The notes under the pieces were generated by a model. It saw only the letters and a program-made list of their open reading frames with translations. It searched no databases and was not told the origin of the DNA. From Oscillospiraceae bacterium (GTDB lineage Bacteria > Bacillota_A > Clostridia > Oscillospirales > Oscillospiraceae): 28,226 nt of DNA. Numbering within the stretch: position 1 is the first letter of the stretch; every line of letters starts with the position of its first letter. The stretch spans positions 1-28,226 of the forward strand of contig JAFUPG010000025.1 in the NCBI GenBank assembly GCA_017481325.1. Direction: 5' to 3'. A program made the position numbers and the translations under genes. Below are positions 1 to 8,787 of the stretch, piece after piece.

Positions 1-3000
1 TCGCCGTTGTTGGAGTCCAGCTCGACAGTGACACCCAGCACCTTGATATACGTGGAGGAGGTGTTGTCGTTGGTCACATCCAGATCGATGGTGAAATTAT
101 TCAGATCGCTCAGCAGACCCTTCCAGACTCTGCCGTTGACGGTCTGATCATAGGTCACAGAGAGATTTGCCTCATCCGTTGCTGTCCAACCGCTGAAGTC
201 CTCGGAATCGGACTCCCAGCCGAAGTCGCCGGGGTTCTTCAGGACTTCCACTTCCGTCTCGGGTTCGGTGACGGCCAGATCGGCAAAGGTGACGGTACCG
301 GCGTAGATGCCCAGTTCCACGTTCTCACTGCTCTCGGAAGGGCTCAGAGTGTACTCTGCCTTGGTGGTCTTACCGTTGGTGACGATGGTCACGGCAATGT
401 CGTCGCCATTGACACGGGTCAGGTAGACCTGCGCATTAAGATTTTCCGCAGCGATCCAATCCCGGAACGTGCCGTTAAGCTTCACACCCAGCTGTGCGCC
501 GTTGCCGTTTCGGGCATCCAGTTCCAGGGTCTGGCCCAGCAGCTTGATATAGGCGGAGCTCTCGGTCAGAGCACTGAAATCTGCATAAACAGTGAAGTTA
601 TTCTGATCCTCTACCAGACCCTTCCAGATGCGGTGGTTGCCGGTGGTATCGGCGTAAACTGCGGTGATGTCCGTGCCGTCCAGGCTGGTCCAGCCGCTGA
701 AATCCTTGCTGCCGCCGATCTCGTCGGTATCCCAGCCGAAATTGTCAACGGTCTGCGCCTCCACACCGGTTACGGCGATGTCGGAGAAGTAAGCAGCGGC
801 ATTGACATCATAGACACCCAGGATCAGATTGCTGTTTTCGGCATCGATCACACTCTTGGTGAAGGTGACGGGGGTGGGATTGCCCTTGCCCTGGAGCTTT
901 ACGCTCAAATCGCCACCGTCGGCACGGGCGATGGTCACATAGCAGACCTGATTCTCGGCCGCAAACCAGCTCCAGCTCTCCCGATCAAAGATCTGAGAGC
1001 CGCTGCCACGCTCGCAGTTCAGCTCAATCGCCTGACCGAAAAGCTCGATATAGGCACGCTTCTCCCCTACCTTGGCCTCCAGCGTCACGGTAAAGTTCTC
1101 GGGGTCCTCGATGAGATCCTTCCAGATCCGCTTGCTGTCCGTGCCGGTGTAGGCAACATACATGGTGCGGCCGTCTTCGGTAACAGACCAGTTGGTATAA
1201 TTGTTGTCATCGGTGTTCCAAGCGAAGTCCGCAGGGGTCTTGGTGGCATCAAAGACCAGATTGTCATATTCAACCAAGCCGGATTCTACGGCATCCAGGG
1301 CGGTCTTGGCAGCCTTCCAGGCAGCAAGAATCTCGTCCACCGTAGCGCAGGCGTTGATGATCGCCTTCTGTTCTTCGATTACGTTCTGCACAATTTCCCA
1401 CTGCTCGGCGGAATAATCGCCGATATCCTTATAATTATCCAAATACTTGCAGGCAGCAGCTCTGTACTGCAGCACATCCAGATTCTCGCCCACGCAGGTC
1501 AATTCCAGATGGTCAATGCCCACATAGTAAGCGGGAGAGGCTGCGTTCTTGCCGATGACGACCAGTTTCAGGGTGTAAGTCCCGGCTGTCAGATAGATGG
1601 TTCCGCAATCCACAGAAGCCACATTCATCTCGCCGTAGCTATCCACGCTGCAGAGCTTGGTCTCGCCCAGATAGACATCATATGCGCCGTAGTCGGGGCA
1701 GATGGTATAGGCGAAACTGACTTCGTACTCGCAATCGTAAGGAACCTCAATAGAGATCTCCAGTTCCTGACCTACGGCAGTGGGACACCAGAACAGGTGT
1801 GCCGCACGGCTCCAGGCTGTGCCGCAGCCCTGACCGATGGGGGCTTCCGGAGAGGTATAGCCGATTACCTGAGCCACCATATCAGCGCCCTCGTAAAGCA
1901 GGCTGTCAATGGAGTCGATCTCCAGTTCCTCTTCATAAGTCGTTGCCAGGATGGTGTCGATCTCAGCCTTGGCTTCTGCCAGCAGCTGTGCTACTTCCTC
2001 GGCGGTTGCGGCCTGACAGATAGCGACCTTGGCGACTGCCACGGCACGGAGGATATGCGCCTCCTGATCGCTGTCGGCGGACTCATAAGCGGCCTCGGCA
2101 TAGGCTTCCAGTTCGGCCTTGGCAGCTTCTTTTTCCTCCGCAAAGAGGTCGGAGTTGTCGGGGATAGGATCATCGCCGGGTTCTTCCTCTGCTACATTGT
2201 CGATGACACCGTCGAAGCGCAGGTAGTCGATGCCCATGAGAGTGCCCCAGGCAGCATCGTTTTTGCCCACGCAGGTGAAGGTCAGAGTGTGCTCTCCGGC
2301 AGTCAGCTCGATGCCCTCGATGACGGAGTTCTCTACCTTAATCACGGTGGAGAAGAAGTCCAGCACATCGCCCACCTTGTTGCCGTCCACATAGACTTCA
2401 TACTGACCAAAGTCACCGGCGCAGGTCTTGGCCACGGTGAGATCATAGGTGGCGGTCTGGGGAACGGTGATGGTATAAGTTGCGCTCTCGCCTACGGCAG
2501 GTCTCCAGAAGAGGTGGCTGCCGTCGTCGGAAATGGCAGGATCCAGGCCCTGATCGTGAGGCGCTTCGGTGGAGGTGTAGCTCTCCAGCACACGCAGCAG
2601 GTCGGCAGAGCCACGGTAGTAAGAGGACACATCCTGAGAAATGGGCTCGTCGGTAGAGATGCCGTTCATGGTGATATAGTCCAGGCCGAAGACAACGCCC
2701 GAGGAGGCATCGTTCTTGCCGGTACACTTAAAGCTCAGGACATGGGCGCCTTGCAGGACGGGGACATCTGTCAGAATGACCTTGCTTACGGCGAGGGAGG
2801 CGGAGTAGCCGTCCAGTTCGCCGATCTTCGTGCCGTCCAGAAGAATATCATACTTGCCGAAATCACCGAAGCAGGTATGGGCGATCTCGAAATCATAATA
2901 GCCGTTCTCGGGCGCCTCCACAGTAAAGCCCAGCTCATCGCCCACGGCAGGTGCCCAGAACAGGTGGCTGCCATCGTCAGAGATAGTTGCATCCAAGCCC

Positions 3001-6000
3001 TGATCCACAGGGCCACCGGAGGTGGTGTAGGAGCTGATCATGCCCAGCAGTTGGGAAGAGCCCTTGAAATACTGGCTGAATTCCTCCGGCACAAAGGGCT
3101 TGTCACCGATAACACCGTCGAAGCGCAGGTAGTCGATGCCCATGAGAGTGCCCCAGGCGGTATCGTTTTTGCCCACGCAGGTGAAGGTCAAAGTGTGCTC
3201 TCCGGCGTTGAGCTCCAGATCGTGGATCACAGAGGGTGTCACAGTTACTGCACCGTTGAAGAAGTCCAGAGTTCCGACTACTGTGCCGTCCACTGAGACA
3301 TCGAACTTACCGAAGTCGCCGGCGCAGGTCTTGCCTACAGTCAAATCATAGGTGGTAGTCTGGGGAACAGTAACGGTGAAGCTCAAGGATGTGCCCTGTG
3401 CGGCGGTGTACCAGAACAGATGGCTGCCGTCATCGGAGCCGTTGGCCATATCCACACCCTGATCGATGGGAGCTTCTGTAGAGGTATATTCCGTCATGGC
3501 ACGGAGCAGGTCTGCGGAACCTCTATAGTAAGCGGAAACATCCTGATAGAGGCTGTCAGCTGTCGTCTCGCCCTTCAGGGAGATATAGTCGATGCCCAAA
3601 ACCGTACCCACAGAGGCATCGTTCTTGCTCACGCAGCGCAGGGAAAGGGTATGTTCACCCTTTAAGATGGGAACATCTTCGATGGTAGCGGTTTTAACCG
3701 CAAGGGTTGTGCTGTAGGCATCATAGGTCTCACCGATCTTCACGCCGTCCAGCAGAAGCTCGAACTTGCCGAAGTCCGTAAAGCAGGTATAGGCAGCGGT
3801 GAGGTCATAGTAGCCGTTTTCGGGAACGCTGAAGGAGAAGTGCGCAGTATCGCCTACCCCAGACAGCCAGAACATATGGCTGCCGTTATCAGAGATGGCA
3901 GGATCCAGCCCCTGATCGACGGGGGCATTGGCTGCCTGATAGCCGCTGAGCATGGCCAGCAGATCAACAGAACCGCCAAAGTACTGTTCTACTGTTTCCG
4001 GTTCAAAGGTAATATCAGAAGTAGAGATGAATTCCAAATAGTGCAGACCTAAAATATAGCCTGCAGAGCTGTAATTCTTGCCGGTACAGACGACTTTCAG
4101 GATATGCTCGCCCTTGGTGACGGTGCGGGTATCCAGCACCACATTGGTCTGATCCAGAGAGGGAGCAAAGAAATCCTCCTCGTCCAGGAGCTCGCCGTCC
4201 AGGTAGAAGGCATAGGTGCCATAGTCATAGGCATGGGTCTTGCTGAGGACGATCTGATATTCATCGGTCTCCGGCAGCTCCAGCAGGAACTCCATGTACT
4301 TATCCTTGGAGGTGGGTGTCCAGAAGAGCTGAACATCGCCAAACCACTCATAGGTATCGTGGACATTGATCATGCCCTGGAGTACGGGCTCGACAGCAGT
4401 ATTATCAGCGATCTTGCGGCTGATCAGATAAGCGCCGGGATAGAAGGTCGTTTCGCCGGTGAGGATGTCGTTATTGAAAATACGCTCCTCCGCCGTGGGG
4501 CAGACAGCCACATGGTTTCCGCTGGTCTCCTTGGTCAGATAGAAGAAGGTGGTTGCGGCATAGGAGGCGGATTCCTCATTGTAGTATTTCTCAATGTTGG
4601 CATCGAAGGACTCATGGAAGCAGATGCTGTCTAAGAGGTGAATGCGGTAGTTCATCTTGTCGCCGTGCATCTGTACCTGATAGTCGCCTGTCCAGATGTC
4701 ATCATCGTTGATGGGCTGGCCGCAGTAGGCAAAGTCGAACTGACCGGAGTCACACCAGGCATAGCAGAAATAGTCCTCAGAGCCTGTGCCGAACCAGGTG
4801 GGCATCTTCTCGCCGTCGATAAAGAATTTCTCGTCGCCTTCGCCCCACCAGATACGGTCAATGATCTGATAAATGTGAAGGTTGGTACCGACAAAGCGTC
4901 CCTCGCCCTCTACGTAAAGCATATGGGCATCGGGCCAGCGGTCGTCGTAGCGGGTATAGCTGCGCTGCCAGTTGGCATGGAAACGGGTCAGACCGTTGGC
5001 TTGCTCGTCGGTAAGAGCCTCTTCTTTAAAGGTGGCATCCACCTGACGGGCGGTAGCAGAATTGTTGGTCAGGGTGATCTTTGCGGCATTGAAGGGCATA
5101 TACCACTGAGAATACATCACCTGATCGGCAGTCGTGCCAAAGGCCACTGCATCCCATTCGTTCTGATACAGGCCGTAGACATTTCCGTAAAAATCCGCCA
5201 CGGGAAGGCTGACCGCCGGGGTCTGGGCATCGTCCCAGTACATATTGATAACCCACTGTGTCAGGGAGGTCTGGTCGTCAAAATTCTCCCGGGGAATATC
5301 AATCTTCATGGTAGTTGCGGAAATGGCACCGGCAGTGGCGCTTTCATAAAGGGTCACCGTCTCACCGGGTTGTACCGTATCGGAATAAATTGTTTCGCCA
5401 TAGGGCACGGTCTCATCCTTCAGTGCAGCGTTGGCCTCTGCCAGTGCAGCATGGTTTTCCTCGCTCATGGGCCAGGTGAAGGACTCCACAGAGGCGCCAT
5501 CCTCCAGATCGTAGTAGCCTACAATATAATACATTGAGTCCCGCTCCTTCAGGTCTACCTCCACAATGCAGGATTCATTATAAGGAATGGGTACAAAGAG
5601 ATTACTGGCGCCCTGGTAGCCATCCTCAAAGCCGGACATATTGACATAGTTGGTCTTGAAGCTCAGCTCGTCATACCGGGAGAAATAGGAGCCACGGACA
5701 AAGTCGATCACAGTGGTATCCACCACCAATTCGCCGTCAATCCAGATATGCATGTTGATCTCCCAGTCCTGACCGATCCAGATGCGGTTCAGATAACCGG
5801 GGCCTTCCAGATTTGCCAGCATGCGATAGCCGTTATCGGGATTGATGCCGGGGTAGCCGGTCATATCCAGATTGCTGTCGCCCCAATACTCATAGAGGCC
5901 GGTCTCTTCATTGTAGGTGGAGGCAGGGTCACGGGATGTTACCTGCTTGCCTCCCTCCCCTGCCTTGGGGGGTGTGGCCAGGTAGCTCATGTCGTAGGTA

Positions 6001-6149
6001 CGCCGCACAATGTCTTTGTAGGAATAATATGTACCTTCTGACGCTGCGGCGCTCTCATTTTCGTCCGTATCTGTGGCAAAAGCCGCTATCGGAAGCAGGC
6101 TAAGCATCAGACACAACACCAAAATAATGCTTAAAAGACGCTTTTTCAT
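1..6149 (-). CDS. Giant secreted multi-modular GH172 (DUF2961) glycoside hydrolase, 3' end outside window
   Basis: At least 2049 codons are open from ATG 6149 to the window edge. AAGGAGG precedes the start by about 7 bases and the N terminus is a signal peptide (MKKRLLSII... to AFA, about residue 26). Residues ~45-560 read as GH172/DUF2961: EEGLYEYWGD-like region, NLEGPGYLNRIW, IWWGEGDEKFF and FGTGSEDYF. Glu437 and Glu458 lie 21 residues apart, the spacing I recall for the catalytic pair of characterised GH172 fructofuranosidases. Six ~145-residue beta modules follow (about 570-1320 and 1408-1552), most with DQG-x-SHLFW near the start and GKN-x-GxxxGxDY at the end. Charged helical segments lie near 1320-1406 and 1552-1620, then three LamG-like repeats (about 1620, 1796 and 1966 onward), the last cut off. 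The family acts on fructofuranose or related glycans; the substrate here is unknown. The modules are probably carbohydrate-binding (inference). A wall anchor may lie beyond the edge. Confidence 0.9.
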   Translation of the reverse strand, partial: MKKRLLSIILVLCLMLSLLPIAAFATDTDENESAAASEGTYYSYKDIVRRTYDMSYLATPPKAGEGGKQVTSRDPASTYNEETGLYEYWGDSNLDMTGYPGINPDNGYRMLANLEGPGYLNRIWIGQDWEINMHIWIDGELVVDTTVIDFVRGSYFSRYDELSFKTNYVNMSGFEDGYQGASNLFVPIPYNESCIVEVDLKERDSMYYIVGYYDLEDGASVESFTWPMSEENHAALAEANAALKDETVPYGETIYSDTVQPGETVTLYESATAGAISATTMKIDIPRENFDDQTSLTQWVINMYWDDAQTPAVSLPVADFYGNVYGLYQNEWDAVAFGTTADQVMYSQWYMPFNAAKITLTNNSATARQVDATFKEEALTDEQANGLTRFHANWQRSYTRYDDRWPDAHMLYVEGEGRFVGTNLHIYQIIDRIWWGEGDEKFFIDGEKMPTWFGTGSEDYFCYAWCDSGQFDFAYCGQPINDDDIWTGDYQVQMHGDKMNYRIHLLDSICFHESFDANIEKYYNEESASYAATTFFYLTKETSGNHVAVCPTAEERIFNNDILTGETTFYPGAYLISRKIADNTAVEPVLQGMINVHDTYEWFGDVQLFWTPTSKDKYMEFLLELPETDEYQIVLSKTHAYDYGTYAFYLDGELLDEEDFFAPSLDQTNVVLDTRTVTKGEHILKVVCTGKNYSSAGYILGLHYLEFISTSDITFEPETVEQYFGGSVDLLAMLSGYQAANAPVDQGLDPAISDNGSHMFWLSGVGDTAHFSFSVPENGYYDLTAAYTCFTDFGKFELLLDGVKIGETYDAYSTTLAVKTATIEDVPILKGEHTLSLRCVSKNDASVGTVLGIDYISLKGETTADSLYQDVSAYYRGSADLLRAMTEYTSTEAPIDQGVDMANGSDDGSHLFWYTAAQGTSLSFTVTVPQTTTYDLTVGKTCAGDFGKFDVSVDGTVVGTLDFFNGAVTVTPSVIHDLELNAGEHTLTFTCVGKNDTAWGTLMGIDYLRFDGVIGDKPFVPEEFSQYFKGSSQLLGMISSYTTSGGPVDQGLDATISDDGSHLFWAPAVGDELGFTVEAPENGYYDFEIAHTCFGDFGKYDILLDGTKIGELDGYSASLAVSKVILTDVPVLQGAHVLSFKCTGKNDASSGVVFGLDYITMNGISTDEPISQDVSSYYRGSADLLRVLESYTSTEAPHDQGLDPAISDDGSHLFWRPAVGESATYTITVPQTATYDLTVAKTCAGDFGQYEVYVDGNKVGDVLDFFSTVIKVENSVIEGIELTAGEHTLTFTCVGKNDAAWGTLMGIDYLRFDGVIDNVAEEEPGDDPIPDNSDLFAEEKEAAKAELEAYAEAAYESADSDQEAHILRAVAVAKVAICQAATAEEVAQLLAEAKAEIDTILATTYEEELEIDSIDSLLYEGADMVAQVIGYTSPEAPIGQGCGTAWSRAAHLFWCPTAVGQELEISIEVPYDCEYEVSFAYTICPDYGAYDVYLGETKLCSVDSYGEMNVASVDCGTIYLTAGTYTLKLVVIGKNAASPAYYVGIDHLELTCVGENLDVLQYRAAACKYLDNYKDIGDYSAEQWEIVQNVIEEQKAIINACATVDEILAAWKAAKTALDAVESGLVEYDNLVFDATKTPADFAWNTDDNNYTNWSVTEDGRTMYVAYTGTDSKRIWKDLIEDPENFTVTLEAKVGEKRAYIELFGQAIELNCERGSGSQIFDRESWSWFAAENQVCYVTIARADGGDLSVKLQGKGNPTPVTFTKSVIDAENSNLILGVYDVNAAAYFSDIAVTGVEAQTVDNFGWDTDEIGGSKDFSGWTSLDGTDITAVYADTTGNHRIWKGLVEDQNNFTVYADFSALTESSAYIKLLGQTLELDARNGNGAQLGVKLNGTFRDWIAAENLNAQVYLTRVNGDDIAVTIVTNGKTTKAEYTLSPSESSENVELGIYAGTVTFADLAVTEPETEVEVLKNPGDFGWESDSEDFSGWTATDEANLSVTYDQTVNGRVWKGLLSDLNNFTIDLDVTNDNTSSTYIKVLGVTVELDSNNG
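2206..2300. repeat. Internal direct repeat of the GH172 gene (partner at 3112-3206)
   Basis: This ~95-bp stretch encodes the end of beta module 5 (GKNDAAWGTLMGIDYLRF) and matches 3112-3206, the end of module 3, with about three differences. Module 2 most resembles module 4, and module 3 most resembles module 5, which suggests that a two-module unit was duplicated. Confidence 0.85.
3112..3206. repeat. Internal direct repeat of the GH172 gene (partner at 2206-2300)
   Basis: This is the second copy of the ~95-bp repeat, encoding the end of beta module 3. It lies about 906 bp from its partner, consistent with duplication of a two-module (roughly 300-residue) block. Confidence 0.85.
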
Positions 6150-6195
6150 TGATTTTCCTCCTTTTTTTTGATTCGCACTTTTATGATTTATGGGA

Positions 6196-6235
6196 TTTTG
6201 TACAAAAACAAGCTTCCACAAACCAACTTTGTCAA
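6196..6235 (-). promoter_or_regulatory. Candidate promoter/operator region of the GH172 gene
   Basis: On the minus strand a perfect TTGACA (6235-6230) is followed 17-18 bases on only by a poor -10 (CTTGTT/TTGTTT). A 12-bp perfect palindrome, TTTTGTACAAAA, covers 6196-6207. A good -35 with a weak -10 next to a divergent AraC-type gene fits an activator-dependent promoter, but this is inference. Confidence 0.35.
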
Positions 6236-6254
6236 GCAATTTGATTATATCATC

Positions 6255-6283
6255 TTGACAGAGCCGGTACAATGTCGTATACT
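6255..6283 (+). promoter_or_regulatory. Sigma-A promoter of the AraC-family gene
   Basis: TTGACA (6255-6260), a 17-bp spacer and TATACT (6278-6283) form a near-consensus promoter. The start would be near 6290, giving a ~35-base leader to ATG 6325. Confidence 0.8.
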
Positions 6284-6324
6284 ATCGATATTGTCCATTA
6301 TTTTCCTGTTTTCGGAGGCATACG

Positions 6325-7107
6325 ATGCAAGTACGAAATATCTTCTACGACAGAATTGACACCGCCCCTTCTCTCTGCCTTGGCAGTGACAAATACCACA
6401 CCCTCGCCATGATCCGAAATCCGGCCTCTTATCTTTGGGATGGAGGCCGGGAGAGCTCCGAAAAGGATGCCGTGGTCTTTCTCCTGCCGGGGCAACAGAT
6501 CGAAATTGTGCGAAGTAGTGAGAGCTTCGTCTATGAGCTGGTGGAGTTTATCCCGGAAAACTGGGAGTGTGATATTCCGGCATCTCTGCGTTTACCCGCA
6601 CCGGTCAATTTCCCCTCTGCGGTAATTCATCTCTCTGCCTCGGTTAAATTGATGTATGATACCTTCTATTCGGCAGATAATTTTCGACTGGAGAAGATCT
6701 GCCACTACGTGATGCTGGTACTTTACGGCTGTGCGGATGGAGATGTACGAATCCAAAACGCATCAAAGCAGGAGTTGCTGCAGCACAAGCTACGGCGGCT
6801 GCGTGCCATGCTCTCGGACTACCCTACCAAAAGCTGGAGCATCGGAGAGGGTGCAAGGATCGTGGGACTCAGCATTTCACGCTTTGCGGCTGTGTACAAG
6901 AAGCAGTTTGGGCTCACCTTTATGCAGGATGTCATCAAGGCGAGAATCCGCCATAGTCGGACATTGTTATTAACCACGGATCTATCCGTAGAGCAAATCG
7001 CTTCGGAGCTGGGATACAATACCGTAAAGCTCTTTTATCTTCAATTTAAAAATGAAATGGGACGAACTCCGGCGGAATACCGAAAATTCAATGTGCAGGC
7101 GATCTGA
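6325..7107 (+). CDS. AraC-family transcriptional regulator
   Basis: This 260-residue protein starts at ATG 6325 with GGAGG six bases upstream. The C-terminal ~85 residues carry the double helix-turn-helix of the AraC/XylS family: SIGEGARIVGLSISRFAAVYKKQFG, then SVEQIASELGYNTVKLFYLQFK and the closing GRTPAEYR. The N-terminal ~160 residues resemble the effector-binding cupin half (for example VVFLLPGQQIEIV), too diverged to name a ligand. It is divergent from the GH172 gene across 175 bp, so it is probably the local regulator, sensing a sugar released or imported after hydrolysis (inference). Its own promoter is strong and a terminator follows at once, so it is monocistronic. No transporter gene is visible here. 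Confidence 0.9.
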   Translation: MQVRNIFYDRIDTAPSLCLGSDKYHTLAMIRNPASYLWDGGRESSEKDAVVFLLPGQQIEIVRSSESFVYELVEFIPENWECDIPASLRLPAPVNFPSAVIHLSASVKLMYDTFYSADNFRLEKICHYVMLVLYGCADGDVRIQNASKQELLQHKLRRLRAMLSDYPTKSWSIGEGARIVGLSISRFAAVYKKQFGLTFMQDVIKARIRHSRTLLLTTDLSVEQIASELGYNTVKLFYLQFKNEMGRTPAEYRKFNVQAI

Positions 7108-7113
7108 GTTCTC

Positions 7114-7145
7114 AGGCAGGCCATTTACATGGCCTGCCTTTTTTT
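7114..7145 (+). terminator. Rho-independent terminator after the AraC-family gene
   Basis: A 10-bp perfect stem (AGGCAGGCCA / TGGCCTGCCT) with a 6-base loop is followed by seven T, starting 6 bases after the stop codon. Confidence 0.9.
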
Positions 7146-7229
7146 GCATACTGTCTTGCGGCGGGTGGCGGCTTTCTGTCCGGTATGATTTGGGGGCTTG
7201 GCTGCATATAGTATCCGGGAGGTGTTTTG

Positions 7230-8786
7230 ATGAGAAAAACCTCGATTTTTCGGAGTGCTTTGCTGTTGACGGGCAGCGATCTGCTGCTGCGGCTCATGGG
7301 TATCGGCTTTAACGCTTTTCTGGCCCATCGCATGGGGGCAGAGGGGCTGGGGCTGCTGCAGCTGATCTCCTCTGTGGGCTTTTTTGCCCTGATCGTCGGC
7401 TCCTCCGGGGTGCGGGTGGCCGCCATGTGCCTGACGGCGGAGGAATTCGGCAAGGGAGATCCGGTGGGCGCCTATGCCGCTGTCAGAGCCTGCCTGAAAT
7501 ACGGTCTGTGTGTCAGCCTCTCTGTGGGAGGGCTGCTGTTTTTCCTTGCGCCTGTGGTGGCGAAGGTGCTTCTGGGCTCCGGTGCCGCCGTTGTTCCGCT
7601 GCGGATCATGGCGGTGTTTCTCCCCTGTTCCTGCCTCTGCGGTGTGATGACGGGCTATTTTACCGCCTGTGGGGAGGTTCGCCGCACGGTGGCAGTGCAG
7701 ATCGCTGAGCGGCTGTTTTCCATGGTTTTTACAGCCGTTGTCCTGCTTCATGGGGCAGCAGACAGCACGGATGCCGCTTGCTGCACGGTTTTGCTGGGCA
7801 GTTCTCTGGGTTCGGCATTGGAATTTTTCCTGCTGTATCTGCTTTTTCGGCGGCGTACCCGTCCCCTTCGCCGTGAAAAGCGTCCGAAAATGGGACAGCG
7901 GCTGAAAAAGCTCTGCATTCCCCTGGCGCTCAACGACTATCTGCGTGCCGGCTTGAATACGGCAGAGCAGCTGCTGATCCCCTTTGGATTGGCTCGGTTC
8001 GGCGCTTCCGCCGGAAGCGCTCTGGCGGCGCACGGCACCATCCACGGCATGGTGTTTCCCGTTTTGATGTTTCCGGCGGCCATTTTGTTTTCCCTTTCCG
8101 ATCTGCTGGTGCCGGAGCTGGCACGAAGCCGTGCCGAAGGCTGCAGCAGCCGAATTCGTGGTTTGGCCGACCGCTGTCTGCGGCTCACCTGGCTCTATGG
8201 CTGCGCTGTGGGCGGTTTTCTCTTCTGCTGCGCCCGTCCTCTGGGCCTGTTGATCTACGGAAGCCGGGAGGCAGGCCGTTATTTGCAGATTTTTGCCCCT
8301 ATGGCGCTGATGCTCTATCTGGATGCCATTGCCGACGGTATGCTCAAGGGGCTGTCTCAGCAGCTCAGCTGCGTGCGCTACAACACTTTGACCTCCCTGA
8401 TGGACGTGGGGCTGCTCTTTTTCCTGCTGCCCCGTTGGGGGATCGGTGGCTACATCTTCAGCTTTGCCCTGACCCACGGGATCAATTTGCTGCTGAGCCT
8501 GCGGCGGTTGCTGAAGATTTCCCGTTACCGTCTGCGCCTCGGTGAATTGGGAAAGGGGCTTGTGTGCCTGCTCCTTGCGCTGAGCGCAGCGCAGCTGTTG
8601 CCCGGGCAGGCGGCGCCACGGGAAGCGCTTCTGGGACGGGGCGGATTTTTTCTCTGCCTCCTGTTGGGACTTTACCTCCTGTGGGATGCGGTGTCAGCGC
8701 AGGATCTGCGCTGGTTTCGTGGGGTTCTGTTTCCGAAAAAAGATCCGCCGGAGCAGGAGCGAAAGCTCCCGTTCCGACGGAGATGA
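7230..8786 (+). CDS. SpoVB/MurJ-like polysaccharide (lipid-linked sugar) flippase
   Basis: I chose ATG 7230 (518 residues) because GGGAGG lies 7 bases upstream; an in-frame TTG at 7227 is too close. The protein is almost entirely hydrophobic, with about 12-14 membrane segments. The N terminus (RSALLLTGSDLLLRLMGIGFNAFLAHRMGAEGLGLLQL) is the opening helix pair of the polysaccharide-synthesis/MATE-like export family that includes SpoVB and MurJ. Its length equals that of Bacillus subtilis SpoVB as I recall it. Such proteins flip undecaprenyl-linked precursors across the membrane, in sporulators often for spore cortex. The assignment to SpoVB rather than a capsule flippase is not certain. It is a single gene converging with the methyltransferase gene with one base between stops; its last codons also encode the opposite operon's terminator. 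Confidence 0.85.
   Translation: MRKTSIFRSALLLTGSDLLLRLMGIGFNAFLAHRMGAEGLGLLQLISSVGFFALIVGSSGVRVAAMCLTAEEFGKGDPVGAYAAVRACLKYGLCVSLSVGGLLFFLAPVVAKVLLGSGAAVVPLRIMAVFLPCSCLCGVMTGYFTACGEVRRTVAVQIAERLFSMVFTAVVLLHGAADSTDAACCTVLLGSSLGSALEFFLLYLLFRRRTRPLRREKRPKMGQRLKKLCIPLALNDYLRAGLNTAEQLLIPFGLARFGASAGSALAAHGTIHGMVFPVLMFPAAILFSLSDLLVPELARSRAEGCSSRIRGLADRCLRLTWLYGCAVGGFLFCCARPLGLLIYGSREAGRYLQIFAPMALMLYLDAIADGMLKGLSQQLSCVRYNTLTSLMDVGLLFFLLPRWGIGGYIFSFALTHGINLLLSLRRLLKISRYRLRLGELGKGLVCLLLALSAAQLLPGQAAPREALLGRGGFFLCLLLGLYLLWDAVSAQDLRWFRGVLFPKKDPPEQERKLPFRRR
8736..8780 (-). terminator. Rho-independent terminator of the minus-strand operon, inside the flippase coding region
   Basis: On the minus strand a 16-bp stem (arms 8780-8765 and 8760-8745; one mismatch, two G-U pairs) with a TTTC loop is followed by ATC and six T (8741-8736). 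It lies just past the methyltransferase stop at 8788 and within the last codons of the convergent flippase gene. Confidence 0.75.
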
Positions 8787-8787
8787 T

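Noticed and set aside
633..3296. Plus-strand 887-codon open frame
   Set aside because: It is antisense to the GH172 gene, which has a signal peptide, ribosome site and recognisable domains in the minus frame; the plus frame has no family features and mirrors the repeats.
4104..5537. Plus-strand open frames of 176 and 299 codons
   Set aside because: They lie opposite the GH172 catalytic and first module regions and reflect codon bias of the real gene.
7156..7189. Promoter TTGCGG/TATGAT for the flippase gene
   Set aside because: The spacing is 22 bp and the -35 is poor; not strong enough to list as a feature.
7125..8477. Minus-strand 450-codon open frame rich in Gln and His
   Set aside because: It is the shadow of the flippase gene; the composition is typical of an antisense frame and there is no ribosome site.
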